64,000 nucleotides of DNA from Kappaphycus alvarezii (taxonomy: Eukaryota > Rhodophyta > Florideophyceae > Gigartinales > Solieriaceae): contig NADL03000017.1 of NCBI GenBank assembly GCA_002205965.3, positions 682,001 through 746,000 on the forward strand, written 5' to 3'. The notes under the pieces are model-generated. The model had not been told where the DNA came from, ran no database searches, and was given only the letters and a program-made list of their open reading frames with translations. Positions 42,401 to 53,470 of the stretch are shown in pieces (positions within the stretch are counted from its first letter, which is position 1; each line of letters opens with the position of its first letter). Made by a program: the position numbers and the translations under genes.

Positions 42401-43600
42401 TGAGTATTTCTCTCTATAGACAATGGTCTGAGACTTCTGTCTAGTTACCAAAGGCATCAACTACGGCCGCGGACCGCCGGAGAGATACTACAAATACCTC
42501 GGCTCCAGCGCAAAATCAAGGATGGTCTGCTCCGGCTCAATGCTTACCATAGTATTTTCACAATTACACACACGTTTACAAGACGCGACGAACAAAATAT
42601 TGAAACCGGAGAAGTACTGTCATCCTCCTCGGGGGAGATGCACAATTAATTACGTGAAACAGGGCTCTGTATAATGATAAGATTGTAGCAAAACCTGAAC
42701 ATAGAGTATGGTCCCTAACCCATCCATTGAATATTCCACTCCGTAGAGAAGCTCGGGCTCACCAGCACGTAAAACGCGACGATGCAAAAACGTACGCATT
42801 TTAGAATTTCCCTTTCGGTACCTCTACCTCTAGTTCTGAGAAGAGCATAGAATTTGCCTTTCCCATCGTCATCTTCTCTTTCTTCTCCTTTCCCTGCTCA
42901 TCTGAAATCCGGTGCCCATCGAGTCTTGCCACATTCCATCGCTAAATCACTTAGTAAAATTTTTCTCTCATTTTTGTCAGATGTTAGCGTTCGAAAATTG
43001 CATCAACTCCAACAGGATGGCTTTGCTTTTCTGTTTGGAAGTGTCACGCGGATCGTAAAGTTTCCACCACCTCTGCGTGTCCTTTCATAATATGCCTCAC
43101 CGAAACTGACCAACATTGAAATAATAACGCCAGAATCAGCGTTTCTCGACTCCTCAGAATCTCCCTATTTGGAGTATCCATGCCTAGTTGTACCATCTGC
43201 AGCATCAATTAATGCGGTACACCCACACTCAGCCCCGCATACCCCCTCTATTGTCTGAATTCTTTTCCTACAACTTCAGAAATTAGACATCCCCCTTTTC
43301 CCGGTTTAATAAGGGTACCCTAGGTCTTAATGGCATATCGAGATCTCCAAGGCGTGCTGTCCTTGCGAAGATAGACCCATCTGCCCTTCAAACAGTATTT
43401 TTCCAATTTGCTCTCCTCAAAAACATCCCTCTTCCCCTCAAACAGCGGCAATCGCTCTATTTTATTAAACAATCGGTCATTTACTGTGGCGAATGACTCT
43501 CTTTATTCTTTGAAGTGCTTTCTGTCACCCACAGTTCGCCAAATTATTGTTACAGCTTCCACTTCCGCCCCCGCGATTCCACCCCCTCCCCCAATCCTAG
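39481..43600. other. AT-rich region without recognisable genes
   Basis: About 4.1 kb. Open frames at 39935-40312, 40618-40815, 42012-42251, 42854-43090 and 43408-43683 do not resemble any family I know and have AT-biased or Ser/Pro-biased composition expected of chance. No terminal repeats or RNA genes are seen. Confidence 0.35.
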
Positions 43601-43605
43601 TCCAA

Positions 43606-44028
43606 TCATTCGCTATCTCCCTTAGTCCTTTTTTCTACACCTTCCGCATACAGTCCCTCAAAAGATCTCAAATCTTTCGATGATGCTTTCTTCCTCATTG
43701 AGAACCGCACTAATCTCCCTTCGAACGTGACCAGCCTCGAGCTAAGTCTGCTCACGATTTTGTGCAGTCCACTTTGCGCCAGCGATAATTCCTCCCCTAT
43801 CTTCACTACCACTTTACGAAACACTTCAAGAAGTAAGTAGAACGGGGCATTCCAAAGCCAGAACCTACCGCTCACACGATCTTCCGCTATCATGGTAGCC
43901 ATAAACTTTCTGTGCGCCGTAATTTCCCGCCCTACGGGCAAGACGTAAATACACGTTCGTTCACCTGGTATTCCCTCGCAGTCAACTTGACCACATCTTC
44001 CGCGCCCCTTACATCCCCTTGATGCCAA
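43606..44028 (-). other. Unrecognised minus-strand ORF
   Basis: An open frame of 140 codons that looks coding: a basic Cys-containing start (GCKGRGRCGQVDCEG), then GREITAHRKFMATMIAEDRV, RFWLWNAPFYLLLEVFRKVV and an amphipathic helical tail. I know no matching family. It lies downstream (same strand) of the possible reverse-transcriptase relic at 44.8-45.1 kb, so it may be part of the same old retroelement; it could also be a host gene fragment. Confidence 0.3.
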
Positions 44029-44799
44029 ATCCTCAACAGCTCGTCGGCTAAGCGATTCACAGCGGACGTTATCACTGGCCTCTACCCTTATCTCACAAGC
44101 CTTCCAGAGCGGTTTAAAATCTATGATTCCGTCAATACTGGTGGATAGACGGAATCAATCGCGTTCAGGATTTAAACCACTGAATAGCTGTTTTTCTTGA
44201 AAAACCAGTTAGTGGACCTCCGTCTGGGAGACGTAAGCGACAATGTTCCCTTGAAATAATAGACCTACTCCCCTCAAACCTTTTATATTGATCTACTACG
44301 CTCAATTTCTCAATTTTATCCAATCCCTGACCATCCCGCAAACCCGTAAAGCTCTTTCTTTCCTCGCAGCACAAAGTTCTTTTATACCCAATTCTGCTGC
44401 ATTGCTTTGCATCACCAAATCCGGTGGTGCCATATTCCAATCCCGCCCATCAGCTCTCACCAATTAATGTTAGTAACCGGTATCCCGCAGAAACTGCTGA
44501 TCAAGCCTGAATTTCTCCCCTCTTTCCCATTCTTTCCGTCCTGGACGTCTCGTACGCCGTCTCCGTCGTCCTCAAAGCCGCCCCACTATCTTCAATCACT
44601 ACACACAAGGCTTCTCGCTGCGGACTGTGGCCCTGCTCCTCTCACTCTACTCTGCGTGCTAACCGCCGCTCAACGTGTACATGTCGAAGTAGATCGAGCG
44701 CTCAAAGAAGCACGCCACAGGCGTTACCAAGCTGATGGAAACGAAGATGCCTCAGAACAGATGAAGCAATTCCAACGGTACTATCCACCCATTCCTATG

Positions 44800-45130
44800 C
44801 ACGAACTCCACCACTTATTTGCCATCTTCCTCACTTTATCCATCTTCAGGTCTGTCAATGATAATTTCATATTCTCCGTATCCAGCAACACACCCAGGTG
44901 GTCCAACCTTCTCCCCCTCCCCAAATCCCTTCATTTGGGTGCTTCACCAATCCCAGCTTCGCGAACAGCATACCCAGCACCTGTCTTGCGCCTTTTTGAT
45001 CGCGCTCCCTAGAAACCGTCTCCGGGAGTTCCGCGCCGCCCGTGCTGCTTTCGAAACCCTGCAACTGGTCCACCGAATCTGGAGAGTCACTTTCCATATA
45101 CTCCATGGGTACTCTGGTTCCCACCTGTCA
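44800..45130 (-). pseudogene. Possible reverse-transcriptase relic (thumb/connection region)
   Basis: Two joined minus-strand frames read LGMLFAKLGLVKHPNEGIWGG, then LDHLGVLLDTENMKLSLT and DLKMDKVRKMANKWW. The run 'LGL-x-HP-x-KG-x-W ... LxHLGxLxDT ... K' resembles the segment after the catalytic box in DIRS-like and related RTs. The catalytic YxDD box itself is not visible upstream (45130-45300 reads frame-broken). Assignment is tentative. Confidence 0.35.
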
Positions 45131-45309
45131 GAATATGTCACTACCTGCTTCCCAAAGGGGAATTTCTCTGTTCGGAATGGAATTTCTCTATTCCAGAGGA
45201 AATAGATCTGTTCCAGAGAAATAGACATACTGAACCAAAATTCAGCCGCCAGTGGATACACTAAAACCCCGGCGCCCGTGGAAATCAAAGAGAATATGAT
45301 GCACAATGA

Positions 45310-46284
45310 CTGGCTCCCCTGAAAGATGAAGGTGGAGTGATGCCCATCTCAAAATGTGTTTCATGTAGGCTGATGTGTACTAAGCTAAATTCATCTACCG
45401 TTGTTCAGGCATTCAAATTGAAACAGATTTCTTTACGGTCCAACTACATAACAGGATTCATAAATTTTCCAATCTTTTGAAGCTATCCCTTACACCTCTT
45501 ACAGCATTACACCATTCTAGAATTAGGCAAGACGGGTTGAAGACCAAGGAGGGATAGACAGGGAAGAGAGAGGCATGGCTCGACTTAGCAACGAGACGAC
45601 GAGATCAGTGACCCTGTTAAATAATTGCGGCGGCGAAGTCTGCTGCTATAGCAGCCCAACCGGCTATAGTAACGCGTACGTGAGACTGAACGGCCAGAGC
45701 CAGTCTCGCTCCCTATCTATTGTTGGCATTTTATTCGCATAAACGCAAGCGTTTACACAACACGTTGAGGATAGATTCTCACGCAGACCAATAGACCTTT
45801 AACGATACTAATTTCTCTCGATATTACCAGCGTGGGTACAAAAATGGAGTGTAAACACGAAATGGCAGTGCGCTAACGTGAAATCTAAGTATGACCTGTG
45901 TAAACTCTTTAATAAAGAAAAATTAGTTTTTGCAATAATTCTATGCCATTCAAAAAATGATTTTGTAATAGTGCTAAGAGTAAAGCCAATTGTATAAATT
46001 CTTGTACTTCTGTAAATTACCTGTCTTCTGGCACAGACGAGTACGACTATTTACAGTAGTAACTCTGTGGCAAGCTGTAGCTAACGCAGTGAACTAAAAG
46101 TAGGTACATACAGGGCGTCAAATGGTCATTCTGAAAAGTAAACGATCAAGGTCCGGGTCGAGAGGCATTTGAGTGAACTGGAAAATACGATTTGCGCTTA
46201 ATTTAGAAGGGAATGCATGCTTCCGCCAACCACAGGAAACCGAGGAGAAAATATCTCCCACCCATTCGAAAATTATAAAATTTT
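45310..46284. other. Intergenic stretch left of the transposase-nuclease element
   Basis: Nearly 1 kb with no recognisable gene. The last part is AT-rich and leads directly into the terminal inverted repeat at 46285. Confidence 0.35.
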
Positions 46285-46322
46285 AATATCCCTAATGCTT
46301 TTATTGATCCATATACTGATCA
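46285..46322 (+). repeat. Terminal inverted repeat, left
   Basis: aatatccctaatgc then attgatccatatactgatca. It pairs with 50428-50469, which has four to five extra bases in the middle. Confidence 0.8.
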
Positions 46323-46359
46323 TAACCTATTTTTGGATTTTTGCCGTTACACGTCCAGG

Positions 46360-46375
46360 GATCAGTATACTGATC
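46360..46375. repeat. Subterminal palindrome, left
   Basis: gatcagtatactgatc, a 16-base perfect palindrome, repeated near the other end. Likely a transposase-binding site. Confidence 0.7.
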
Positions 46376-46655
46376 AGTAAAGGCTTAGAATAAAGGTGCT
46401 TTGACCACACTTCTTGCCTTTAAAAATTGCTTTAATCTAATTGGTGCAATCTCCACAAGAATCGCCTCGCTCTCAGCTGCCCGCCGCATGTTCAAGAACT
46501 GAAATCCGTCAACTGCTTCCCAAGATACGGCGGCTTGTCCGCACTGCCTCCTGTGCCCTTTGCCCCACCTTCGCAGATCGCCGTTGAGCGCTTCCCGCGT
46601 CCGTGTTCGTCCCCTTACCCTCCGCTCGTCCTCCGCCATACCCAAACGCCCGAGC

Positions 46656-49550
46656 ATGGCGACGGTGACTGACGCTCCTGCGCCCTTCGCCGCTGGAGAC
46701 TCGTCAACTGTGGACGACAATCTCGGTGTTGCTCCTGTTCCCTCGCGTGTTCCTGCGCCATCTAATCTGGCTGCAGCTGGTCCGAACCCAGCCACGGGTC
46801 TAAGACGCGGGCGTGCTGGGCCGTCAGAAGGTCCCACTGGCAGCAGCGCTTCTGTCGGTGGCGCGCGAATCGACATGGCCGCCGACGGTACGCCTACGGG
46901 GACAGCGACAGCAGGTCCCGGACGCGAAGTGAGAAGGGGACGCGGAGGGGAAGGGGTGCATCTACAAGAGGTCGAGGGCGTGGCAGAGGTCGTGGTAGGG
47001 GTCGTGGGGCGGATTCTGCTCGTGCGTCTCGTACCAGGGGAGATCCTAGTGAGGGATGGCATCTCAGCTCTTCGAAATGCCTGTCGGTGAAGCTCGAACA
47101 AGTCTTTGCTGACAAAGTCTTACATGACCGCGCTCGGCTGCTTGTCAAGACTGCGGTCGACAAGATGAAGCTCGAGTGCGCGGTACGGGACGTTGCACCA
47201 AACAGAAGTGGGTTTGTCGTTTTATTGATGAACAGGGTTCTCATTCAGCTTACGGAGTGGCTCAACGAGCTTATCAGACTACGGGAACATGAGGTTGGAG
47301 TCATCAGGCTGTCTGACATGTATCGCTATGTTGCGGTTCTGCTTCTATCGCACACAACCGGCTTCAGCTTTGGCAAAGCTGTTGATGTTCTACGCCAGTC
47401 TGGGAGTGCGCCGCCGTCTGTTGATAAGGTCAGATTTATATCTGACAACATCTTGGCCTTCTCCGCCACAGGGCGTGGCCGAGACGGCCAGATGGAGTGG
47501 AATGCGCAACGCGACCAGACGCAACAGTTGGGGGAGTTTGAGCATTTATCGTTCAGGGACACCAAGAAGGTGTTCTTTGTGCCTCTGCACCTCCTCGCAA
47601 CGTTGGACGACGATCTTTATGGTACGCGCCGCTGACAATCAGGTCAAGATGCTTAGCGCTAGAAAGGCAGACAAGGAAGGCCACTCTGCGGATGCCGTAG
47701 CTGATGCTCTTTTCAGAATTGTGCTGGCTCTCCGGTTCCGTCGCCGCGGAGAGTCACAGCTCCTGTCTGTTCGCCGTTTATTTGAGGTGCTTACGGAGGG
47801 TCGTGGTGAGGGCGCAACAAACTCCTGCATAGTCACGGCAGACAGGGGTTACGGCAAAGGGGCGTTCATGGAGCTGCTCACTGAGTTTGGATTCAGCTCA
47901 GTCTTTGTCATGCCCGACCACCTCCTGCGTGTGCATCCATTTGTCGCGTCTTCTTACCTCAACCCCAGCAGGGCTGATGAGGAGGAGGAGCTGGGCGATG
48001 AGGAAACGGCAGGAGATGGCGCGGAAGGAGGGGATGTCGGGAACGGTGTACATGTATCCACGCTGCAGTTGGACCGGCCGCGAGGGTTTGTTGTTGACGA
48101 CACCCCGCAACTTGCACCGGAAGCGTTTCTTGCGACCAAAACTGTGGGGTCATCTGCGGCCTCAATACTCGGGCAGAAGAGAGCTACCGCCGTTGCGGTT
48201 CGCGAGCAGGGGACTGAGAAGTTCGCGAAGGTTCTCAGGTTTATGTACACTGTGCCGACCCCAGTGCAGGAGAGCTTGAATACATGGGTAGCCGTGCCCA
48301 AAGCGAACGTATCCTTCAACAAGGTTTTGTACACGAGGAGACCAAGCGAAGGGCCTCATGTCGTCGAACTGAAGGACACTTTGGAAGATGTAGTTTCGTC
48401 GAACTGCAGACCGCTGACTATAGGCCAGAGATGTGCGGACTGGTTCGTCCTCCGCCAGTTCAGAGTTACGGGCACGAATGCTGGCTTGATGCTCCTAAGC
48501 AGCAACGAGGCGCGGTCAGCATTGGGTATTGACGGCCCTGCTCAAGAAAAGACAATGGAAGAGTGGTTCAAGGCTTTATTTGATGGATGGTTTTCCTCCA
48601 AGCGGTCTACGGAGGCGATGATGCGCGGATCCGCCAACGAATACGCTGCATTGTCTGCTTTGCGTGGCCTTTCTTTCGTGGAAGATGTGTTCGAGGCAGG
48701 GCTTTTGGGGCGCAGAGCCCCTTACCTCGCCTGCTCGCTGGACGGCGTAGCCCTCCTCAAGAAAGCTGCCCTGCCGCTCTTTAACTCTGCTACGTACGCC
48801 GACACCGCGGGGTCTGATAATACCCTTGTCTTGGCTACGGTTGAGATTAAGACGCGTATTGCTGCGTCAACGCTCGGACAAAGCATTGCACTTTCGACTT
48901 CGGAACCCATCGAATGTGAAGTAGGAGACTCGACGTTTCGCAGATACGTCCCGAAAGAGCACACGGCTCAAATTATGCATCAGCTCGTGGTGTTGGGTTC
49001 AGCTATGCCGTTTATGTCGCCGCTGCCGAAACCGGCATTCTCTACATCGTTGTTATTCGCTGTCCAGGTTCCGTGCAGCAGCTCTGTTATGAGACTGTGA
49101 AGTCCCTTGCTGCACCACTCGTCGAGTGGGCTCATGATGAAAATGGTGCAATCCCTGCCTTTGTACCGAAAGCGCTGCACGCTACGGTAACATCACGTCT
49201 CAACTTTTGGCGCATCATTAACGGGCATGTCAGAGCTAGTAGACCCTTCCTCCCCTTGAAGCTCTTTAAACATGCTGCGCAATCCTTCTATTCTAAAAAA
49301 AGGCAGGGGTGGACGGTGCAACACAACAAAGGGCTATACTGCGCAGTGCTACATCCCACTTTAAATGGGAACAGAAGATCGTTTCACAGGTTCTCAAGAC
49401 GGTCGCGATTAATTTTCTTCGCGTGGCGGATGTTTCAAAGGCAGGATTTGGAGTCCACAGACGTTCAAGTCCCTGGAAACTACCGCAATGCATTGAACAA
49501 GGTTTCAAGCAACGGCAGATTTTATGTATGATGTCTCTAAGGAACTGCTT
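46656..49550 (+). CDS. DDE transposase - YqaJ/lambda-exonuclease-like nuclease fusion
   Basis: Likely start MATVTDAPAPFAAGDS (46656), Ala/Pro/Gly-rich, then an RG-repeat box (46971-47030, ...RGRGRGRGRGRGRG). From 47087: VRLSDMYRYVAVLLLSHTTG-like helical region, then KVFFVPLHLLATLDDDLYGT RAADNQVK (47570-47650, first acidic cluster) and NSCIVTADRGYGKGAFMELL (about 47820-47880, second Asp), suggesting a DDE-type catalytic domain. From about 48450: FRVTGTNAGLML, MMRGSANEYAALSAL (Glu), YLACSLDGVALL (Asp), LATVEIKTR (ExK) and KEHTAQIMHQLVVLG, the order of motifs of YqaJ/lambda-exonuclease PD-(D/E)XK enzymes. The chain goes on in another frame as AAAETGILYIVVIRCPGS. One-base frame slips occur near 46960, 47625 and 49015; the long open run 47640-49015 argues for a recently active gene. 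Confidence 0.65.
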
Positions 49551-49671
49551 TCCTACGCTGAGTCTTTAACGATACAAGAAGGACAGCACGAAGCTGTAGA
49601 GCAAGAAGATACCGAGGAGGGAGGCAGAGAGGCTCATTGCGATAGCGAAAGCGCGACGTAGGAAGCGCATC

Positions 49672-49986
49672 ATGTTCTTCAACAGCGCAGAGGGCGTTAA
49701 GCTCCGTTTTGTCGTCCCGGCCACACCCCAAAGCAAGGTACAGTATTGTACTCGCGTTTTATGCGGGCAACACAAAGGTGAGTGGCGTGGACATCGCTCA
49801 ACCTACTCTTGTCCCGTTTGTAGCGTTCAGCTGTGCATCCGGACGTATCCAGGGCTAAGAAAGAGCTGGAGTCTGTGGCATTCTACAAAGGCCTTAAAGC
49901 TCCGAAAAACGCCTCGCCTTACGGGAAGCGCTGCTTGCGACGGACGCCGAAGCCGACGGATGACGAAGGAGCCAGGGACAAAATGA
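49672..49986 (+). CDS. Cys-rich (zf-Tnp_2-like) tail of the transposase
   Basis: A frame reading YCTRVLCGQHKGEWRGHRS then TYSCPVCSVQLCIRTYPG. The C...C-x2-C-x4-C arrangement with 'xVxLCI' resembles the zinc finger that closes piggyBac transposases (compare FRCCSCGLFLCLEH in copy 1 of this window). It probably belongs to the same protein as the transposase-nuclease, downstream of broken sequence at 49550-49670, but could be separately expressed. Confidence 0.45.
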   Translation: MFFNSAEGVKLRFVVPATPQSKVQYCTRVLCGQHKGEWRGHRSTYSCPVCSVQLCIRTYPGLRKSWSLWHSTKALKLRKTPRLTGSAACDGRRSRRMTKEPGTK

Positions 49987-50225
49987 AGAAGACAGTACAC
50001 CGGTGAGTACTCCCGCCGCTGAGCGGGAGAATTCTACGACTCCCAGACGCGCTTCAAAGCGTCTTCTGGATAGAACATTTGCGTCAACACCACCTTCCGG
50101 TGTTGAAAGCCCGTCGGCAGGGCCTTGCCGGAGGCAGCGGCGAAAGTAAACATGTAGCGGAGTGCCGTAGAGTGGCTTCACAACAGCGCCTGGGATGCCT
50201 GTAGCGCCCTTTCTCGTACATACAG

Positions 50226-50243
50226 TGATCAGTATACTGATCA
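50226..50243. repeat. Subterminal palindrome, right
   Basis: tgatcagtatactgatca, an 18-base perfect palindrome, the same core as 46360-46375. Confidence 0.7.
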
Positions 50244-50427
50244 AAACGCCTTTTTCACCCCTCCAGAAAGGTGCCTGGCGACTCAATTTCGGCACCTTGT
50301 TGCGTCGTTTTTACTGCATCATTTCAGGCGAAACTTCGGGAGAAGACGTGGACAAACAAATTCTATTCGTGTATGTCCTCGATACTAGCGAGCGTTGCTT
50401 TGATGCGAACTACTGCACTGAATGCTC

Positions 50428-50469
50428 TGATCAGTATATGGATCAATAAATCATGGCATTAGGGATATT
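50428..50469 (-). repeat. Terminal inverted repeat, right
   Basis: Inverted partner of 46285-46322; reads tgatcagtatatggatcaat then gcattagggatatt on the plus strand. Confidence 0.8.
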
Positions 50470-50659
50470 CGTTACTGTAAACCCCTTTCAAAACTAAAAA
50501 ATATGAAGCAAATAATCCACAATGTCAAAAACTGAAAAACTGAAACTCCATTCACTCCAAATCTCTCAATGCTACAATTACATCAAACATAAAATGAAAC
50601 CGTGCCTATAAAAGTAAAAAAGCTGCACTAAAATAAGCGAGAGTTGGGGCGAAGGCAGA

Positions 50660-51890
50660 AAAAATGGGAGTACCTTCATGGGAAAGATAAGCCTTACGGA
50701 AAAAAAAAGCGGAACCGCATGAATTAATACACCAGCTGCTACAAGACTCAGAAGACACTAAGCAGGAGTCGGATAAAGAGGAGTAGGACTTCCTGCTTAT
50801 GGATGCTTTTGTGGAATCTGGAGGATCTGGAACATTTGTGGGAATAACTAACTTCCCTCTTTTTTAAATACGATGATGTATGGCTAATTTTAGAGCAACC
50901 GGCCCGTACTCAGTATGAAGGAAGTCGAGGTCGAAAATAGGGATCAAAACCAAAGGATTTAAGCTTCATTTTTCTTTCAACACTCAAGCATGGTGGAAAC
51001 TGTGATTTGAATGGACGAATGCTCTGGATAACAGGCCTTACATTTGAGAACATGTTTATTGGATTCTTTAATAGGATATGTCCGCTCCTGCTCGCAAATG
51101 CAGTACAGAAGTATAGCAACAATGTCTCGATTGTTAAAGAAAGGAACTTGGTTCAAGAACTACAAGTTCGCGCTCTATTCTATTGATGTGACTTTCCACA
51201 GCACGAATCGAACGAGTGGAAAATCATGACGAATCAAATGGGTACTTCATCCATAAGCACAATCCCTACGGTTATAAGACAGAGTTTTCTATTCTTCCCA
51301 ATGTCTTTGCTATGGGGTGCGTCCCCCATTGTGCTGGTTCGGTCGCTTACAATACAATTTGTAATGAAAGTATTACTTTCCTTGGAAAAGCGACCTCCGA
51401 GAAGGGAAGAAAGAGCTTCAAGAAATTCCAGATGTCAGCTTTCTGTAAGAAAAGTACTCTAATCACTGGGTTCGGTAGATAAGGGATATGGGGGGATCCG
51501 AGCGTTGCGAGGGCTCTTCATCCAAAGAAAAAGCCTATTGATGGTATGTTATCGTCTGAAGAGATTCAGTTGAATAAGAAGATCTGTTCCGAACGCATAA
51601 TTATCGATAATATCTTTGGGCATTAATCTTCGCTCCGGCCTGTGATAACTAGCCGCTGGAGGTGGGGCGAAATGTGGTATGACACTGTTTTAGGGTTTTT
51701 TTTAGCTTTGAAAGATTTGGATGTGGAGTTGAATCCGCTACGTGATGAAGGTGGTAGGATGGCTAGATTGTATGGGAAAAATTGAGGGAGGTGGGCTTGA
51801 AGAAACCAGAAAAATGCAGACTGGCCCAGCAGCGATACCTTGCGAAACGCAGGACAGGTGCTCGCAGCGCTAGGAAGTAGGTCACGTTGC
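50660..51890 (+). pseudogene. PIF/Harbinger-type DDE transposase A (DDE_Tnp_4)
   Basis: Decayed transposase of the DDE_Tnp_4 family. In order, in changing frames: LQDSEDTKQESDKEE, GRMLWITGLTFENMFIGFFN, YSIDVTFHSTNR (first Asp), ESNGYFIHKHNPYGYKTEFS, LPNVFAMGCVPHCAGSV, then KGYGGIRALRG (second Asp position lost), LSSEEIQLNKKICSERIIID followed by NIFG (the Glu-containing close), and WGEMWYDTVLGFFLALKDLD. The motif set 'SxDVTF ... GYKxE ... LSxEE...NxxICxxRIIxxNxFG' is that of the family. Stops and frame breaks are frequent. Terminal repeats were not found. Confidence 0.7.
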
Positions 51891-52479
51891 ACGGAGGAAG
51901 GAGCTTCTGCAATACTTAATTACCTCAATAGCTGAGTCAGTAGTATGTGACTTAGTAAATTTGTTTTTACTGTACCTAAGTGATTATATTATGTTTTTGT
52001 GCAAAATTTTCATGTTTAGGTATGTTATAAGTTTCACGCACAACCTGAAATCAGGTATTATTCACAATTATAAGCTCCAGCCTAGGCCTTTAGCAATTCC
52101 AAAATTCAGTCATTGACATTTAGCGAAGAACCGATAAGCAAACACCAACAGAATTTTTTTTATTGTGTGTATTACCGTGTTTTCCTTCTATATTTGGGAC
52201 TTGTTCAATTTTTTCGGGTACGAGCTACTCCTAGATCCTTCATCTCAGTCAACTAATGCAATGGCACACTATTACATCATTCGCGGAAAAAAACGCGCAC
52301 AGCCACAAAAGCAGGAACAGTACTGGAGAACTACATTGTATTTACTTCTTCCTCGGCGAGCTGCAGACATTTCCGTCGAGTAATCACTACTCAGTTATGT
52401 ATATAACAACTTTCGGCGCCAGCATCACAGCTATACACGTTTTATCGATCAAAACGAAAATCATCTCAAGGTATACATT
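51891..52479. other. AT-rich spacer
   Basis: About 590 bases between Harbinger-type loci A and B. No gene or repeat recognised. Confidence 0.35.
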
Positions 52480-53470
52480 CGAGAAAACTTTGCTGCGCTG
52501 AACTACCAAGAGTGTCCTGCATCACTTACGCTTCAAAAGTCAGACTTACTTAAATTGTTTCCGGTTCTCGTAAATTGTGATCTAACATATCTGACGTCAC
52601 GTAATAGGTACAGTACTACGCCACTTCTCGCTGCATGTATCATTCCAAAGCGTTTTCCGCACCATTTTATGGTCTCTTGTGGAGACCTTTTTTCGAAAGC
52701 GTTCTTTATAGATGTCAGAGATTTTCTGGAAAGAACTTAGGTCCTGTTAGAAGAAAAGTTACATCTCGTCACTGGTTCATTGAGTGCTTCTTATTTTCCT
52801 TTGAATGCATCACTTTATTGCAGAGGCAATCAAGCCAAGAACGGAGCTCCCGAAAAACTGCAGGTAAATTAACGTTACCATCTTGGGGATCGCCTGTCCA
52901 AAGGTTGACAGATTTCAAGCTGTTGTGTAGAATGGACACAAGCGCAAGCATGCATTAAATATCAAACATTAATGGCTCCAGACTGAATGACAATGCACGT
53001 GTTGGGCCTACCGAGGGGCGTTGGCATGATAGGACGATGTATGTGCGGTCAAATCTTGAATGGGAGCTTGAAATTTTCTTGAATGTGAACGGTATGCAGT
53101 ACTGCATCTACGGTGATAGTAGGTACAGCCCTAGAGTGTTCCTTTTTGTTTCATTCTAGTGTGAAGAACTGAACGCCAACCAATCTTCATTTAATCGAGC
53201 AATAGCCTCTGGAGGATCACTGTTGAGTGGAATTTTAAAGAGACAAAGTTATGCTAGAGTGCAATGGATTACAAAAGGAAGATGAGGGTGATACAGGCAC
53301 CCGTGGGATCACTGTACTTGGCCGCTGTGCTTCTTAGCGATTTTCGGAATTGCTTGTATCCTAAGCTGGTTGCGCAGTACTATCAGTGCAGGCCATCTGC
53401 ACTGGAGGAATTCTTGCAATGGAGAGAACAGTCAAAACAATTTGTTTACTTTGTGAGCTACCCACGTACT
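52480..53470 (+). pseudogene. PIF/Harbinger-type DDE transposase B
   Basis: A different DDE_Tnp_4-like lineage from A. Frames in order: NYQECPASLTLQKSDLLKLF and TSRNRYSTTPLLAACII (N-terminal helical domain), GPTEGRWHDRTMYVRSN, MQYCIYGDSRYSPRVFL (the YCIYGDPAY-type Asp block), NQSSFNRAIAS, WSAMDYKRKMRVIQAPVGSL, LYLAAVLLSDFRNCLYPKLV and CRPSALEEFLQW. The first catalytic Asp region (about 52700-52950) is not readable. It converges with the minus-strand partner gene. Confidence 0.65.

Larger units (their letters stand above)
46285..50469 (+). mobile_element. DNA transposon coding for a DDE transposase plus YqaJ-like nuclease
   Basis: A 4.2-kb element with inverted ends that share aatatccctaatgc and, after a few unmatched bases, attgatccatatactgatca. 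The palindrome gatcagtatactgatc occurs again subterminally at both sides. Internal DNA is much more GC-rich than the flanks and holds one long plus-strand reading unit: low-complexity N terminus, RG-rich box, DDE-like transposase, YqaJ-like nuclease, then a separate Cys-rich finger. No clear target duplication is visible (left flank attttaat, right flank attcgtta). I place it near the piggyBac group because of the C-terminal zinc finger, but this is inference. Confidence 0.7.

Noticed and set aside
46385..47101. A 238-codon minus-strand ORF, Arg/Pro/Thr-rich
   Set aside because: Shadow of the RG/Ala/Pro-rich N terminus of the transposase-nuclease protein in GC-rich DNA.
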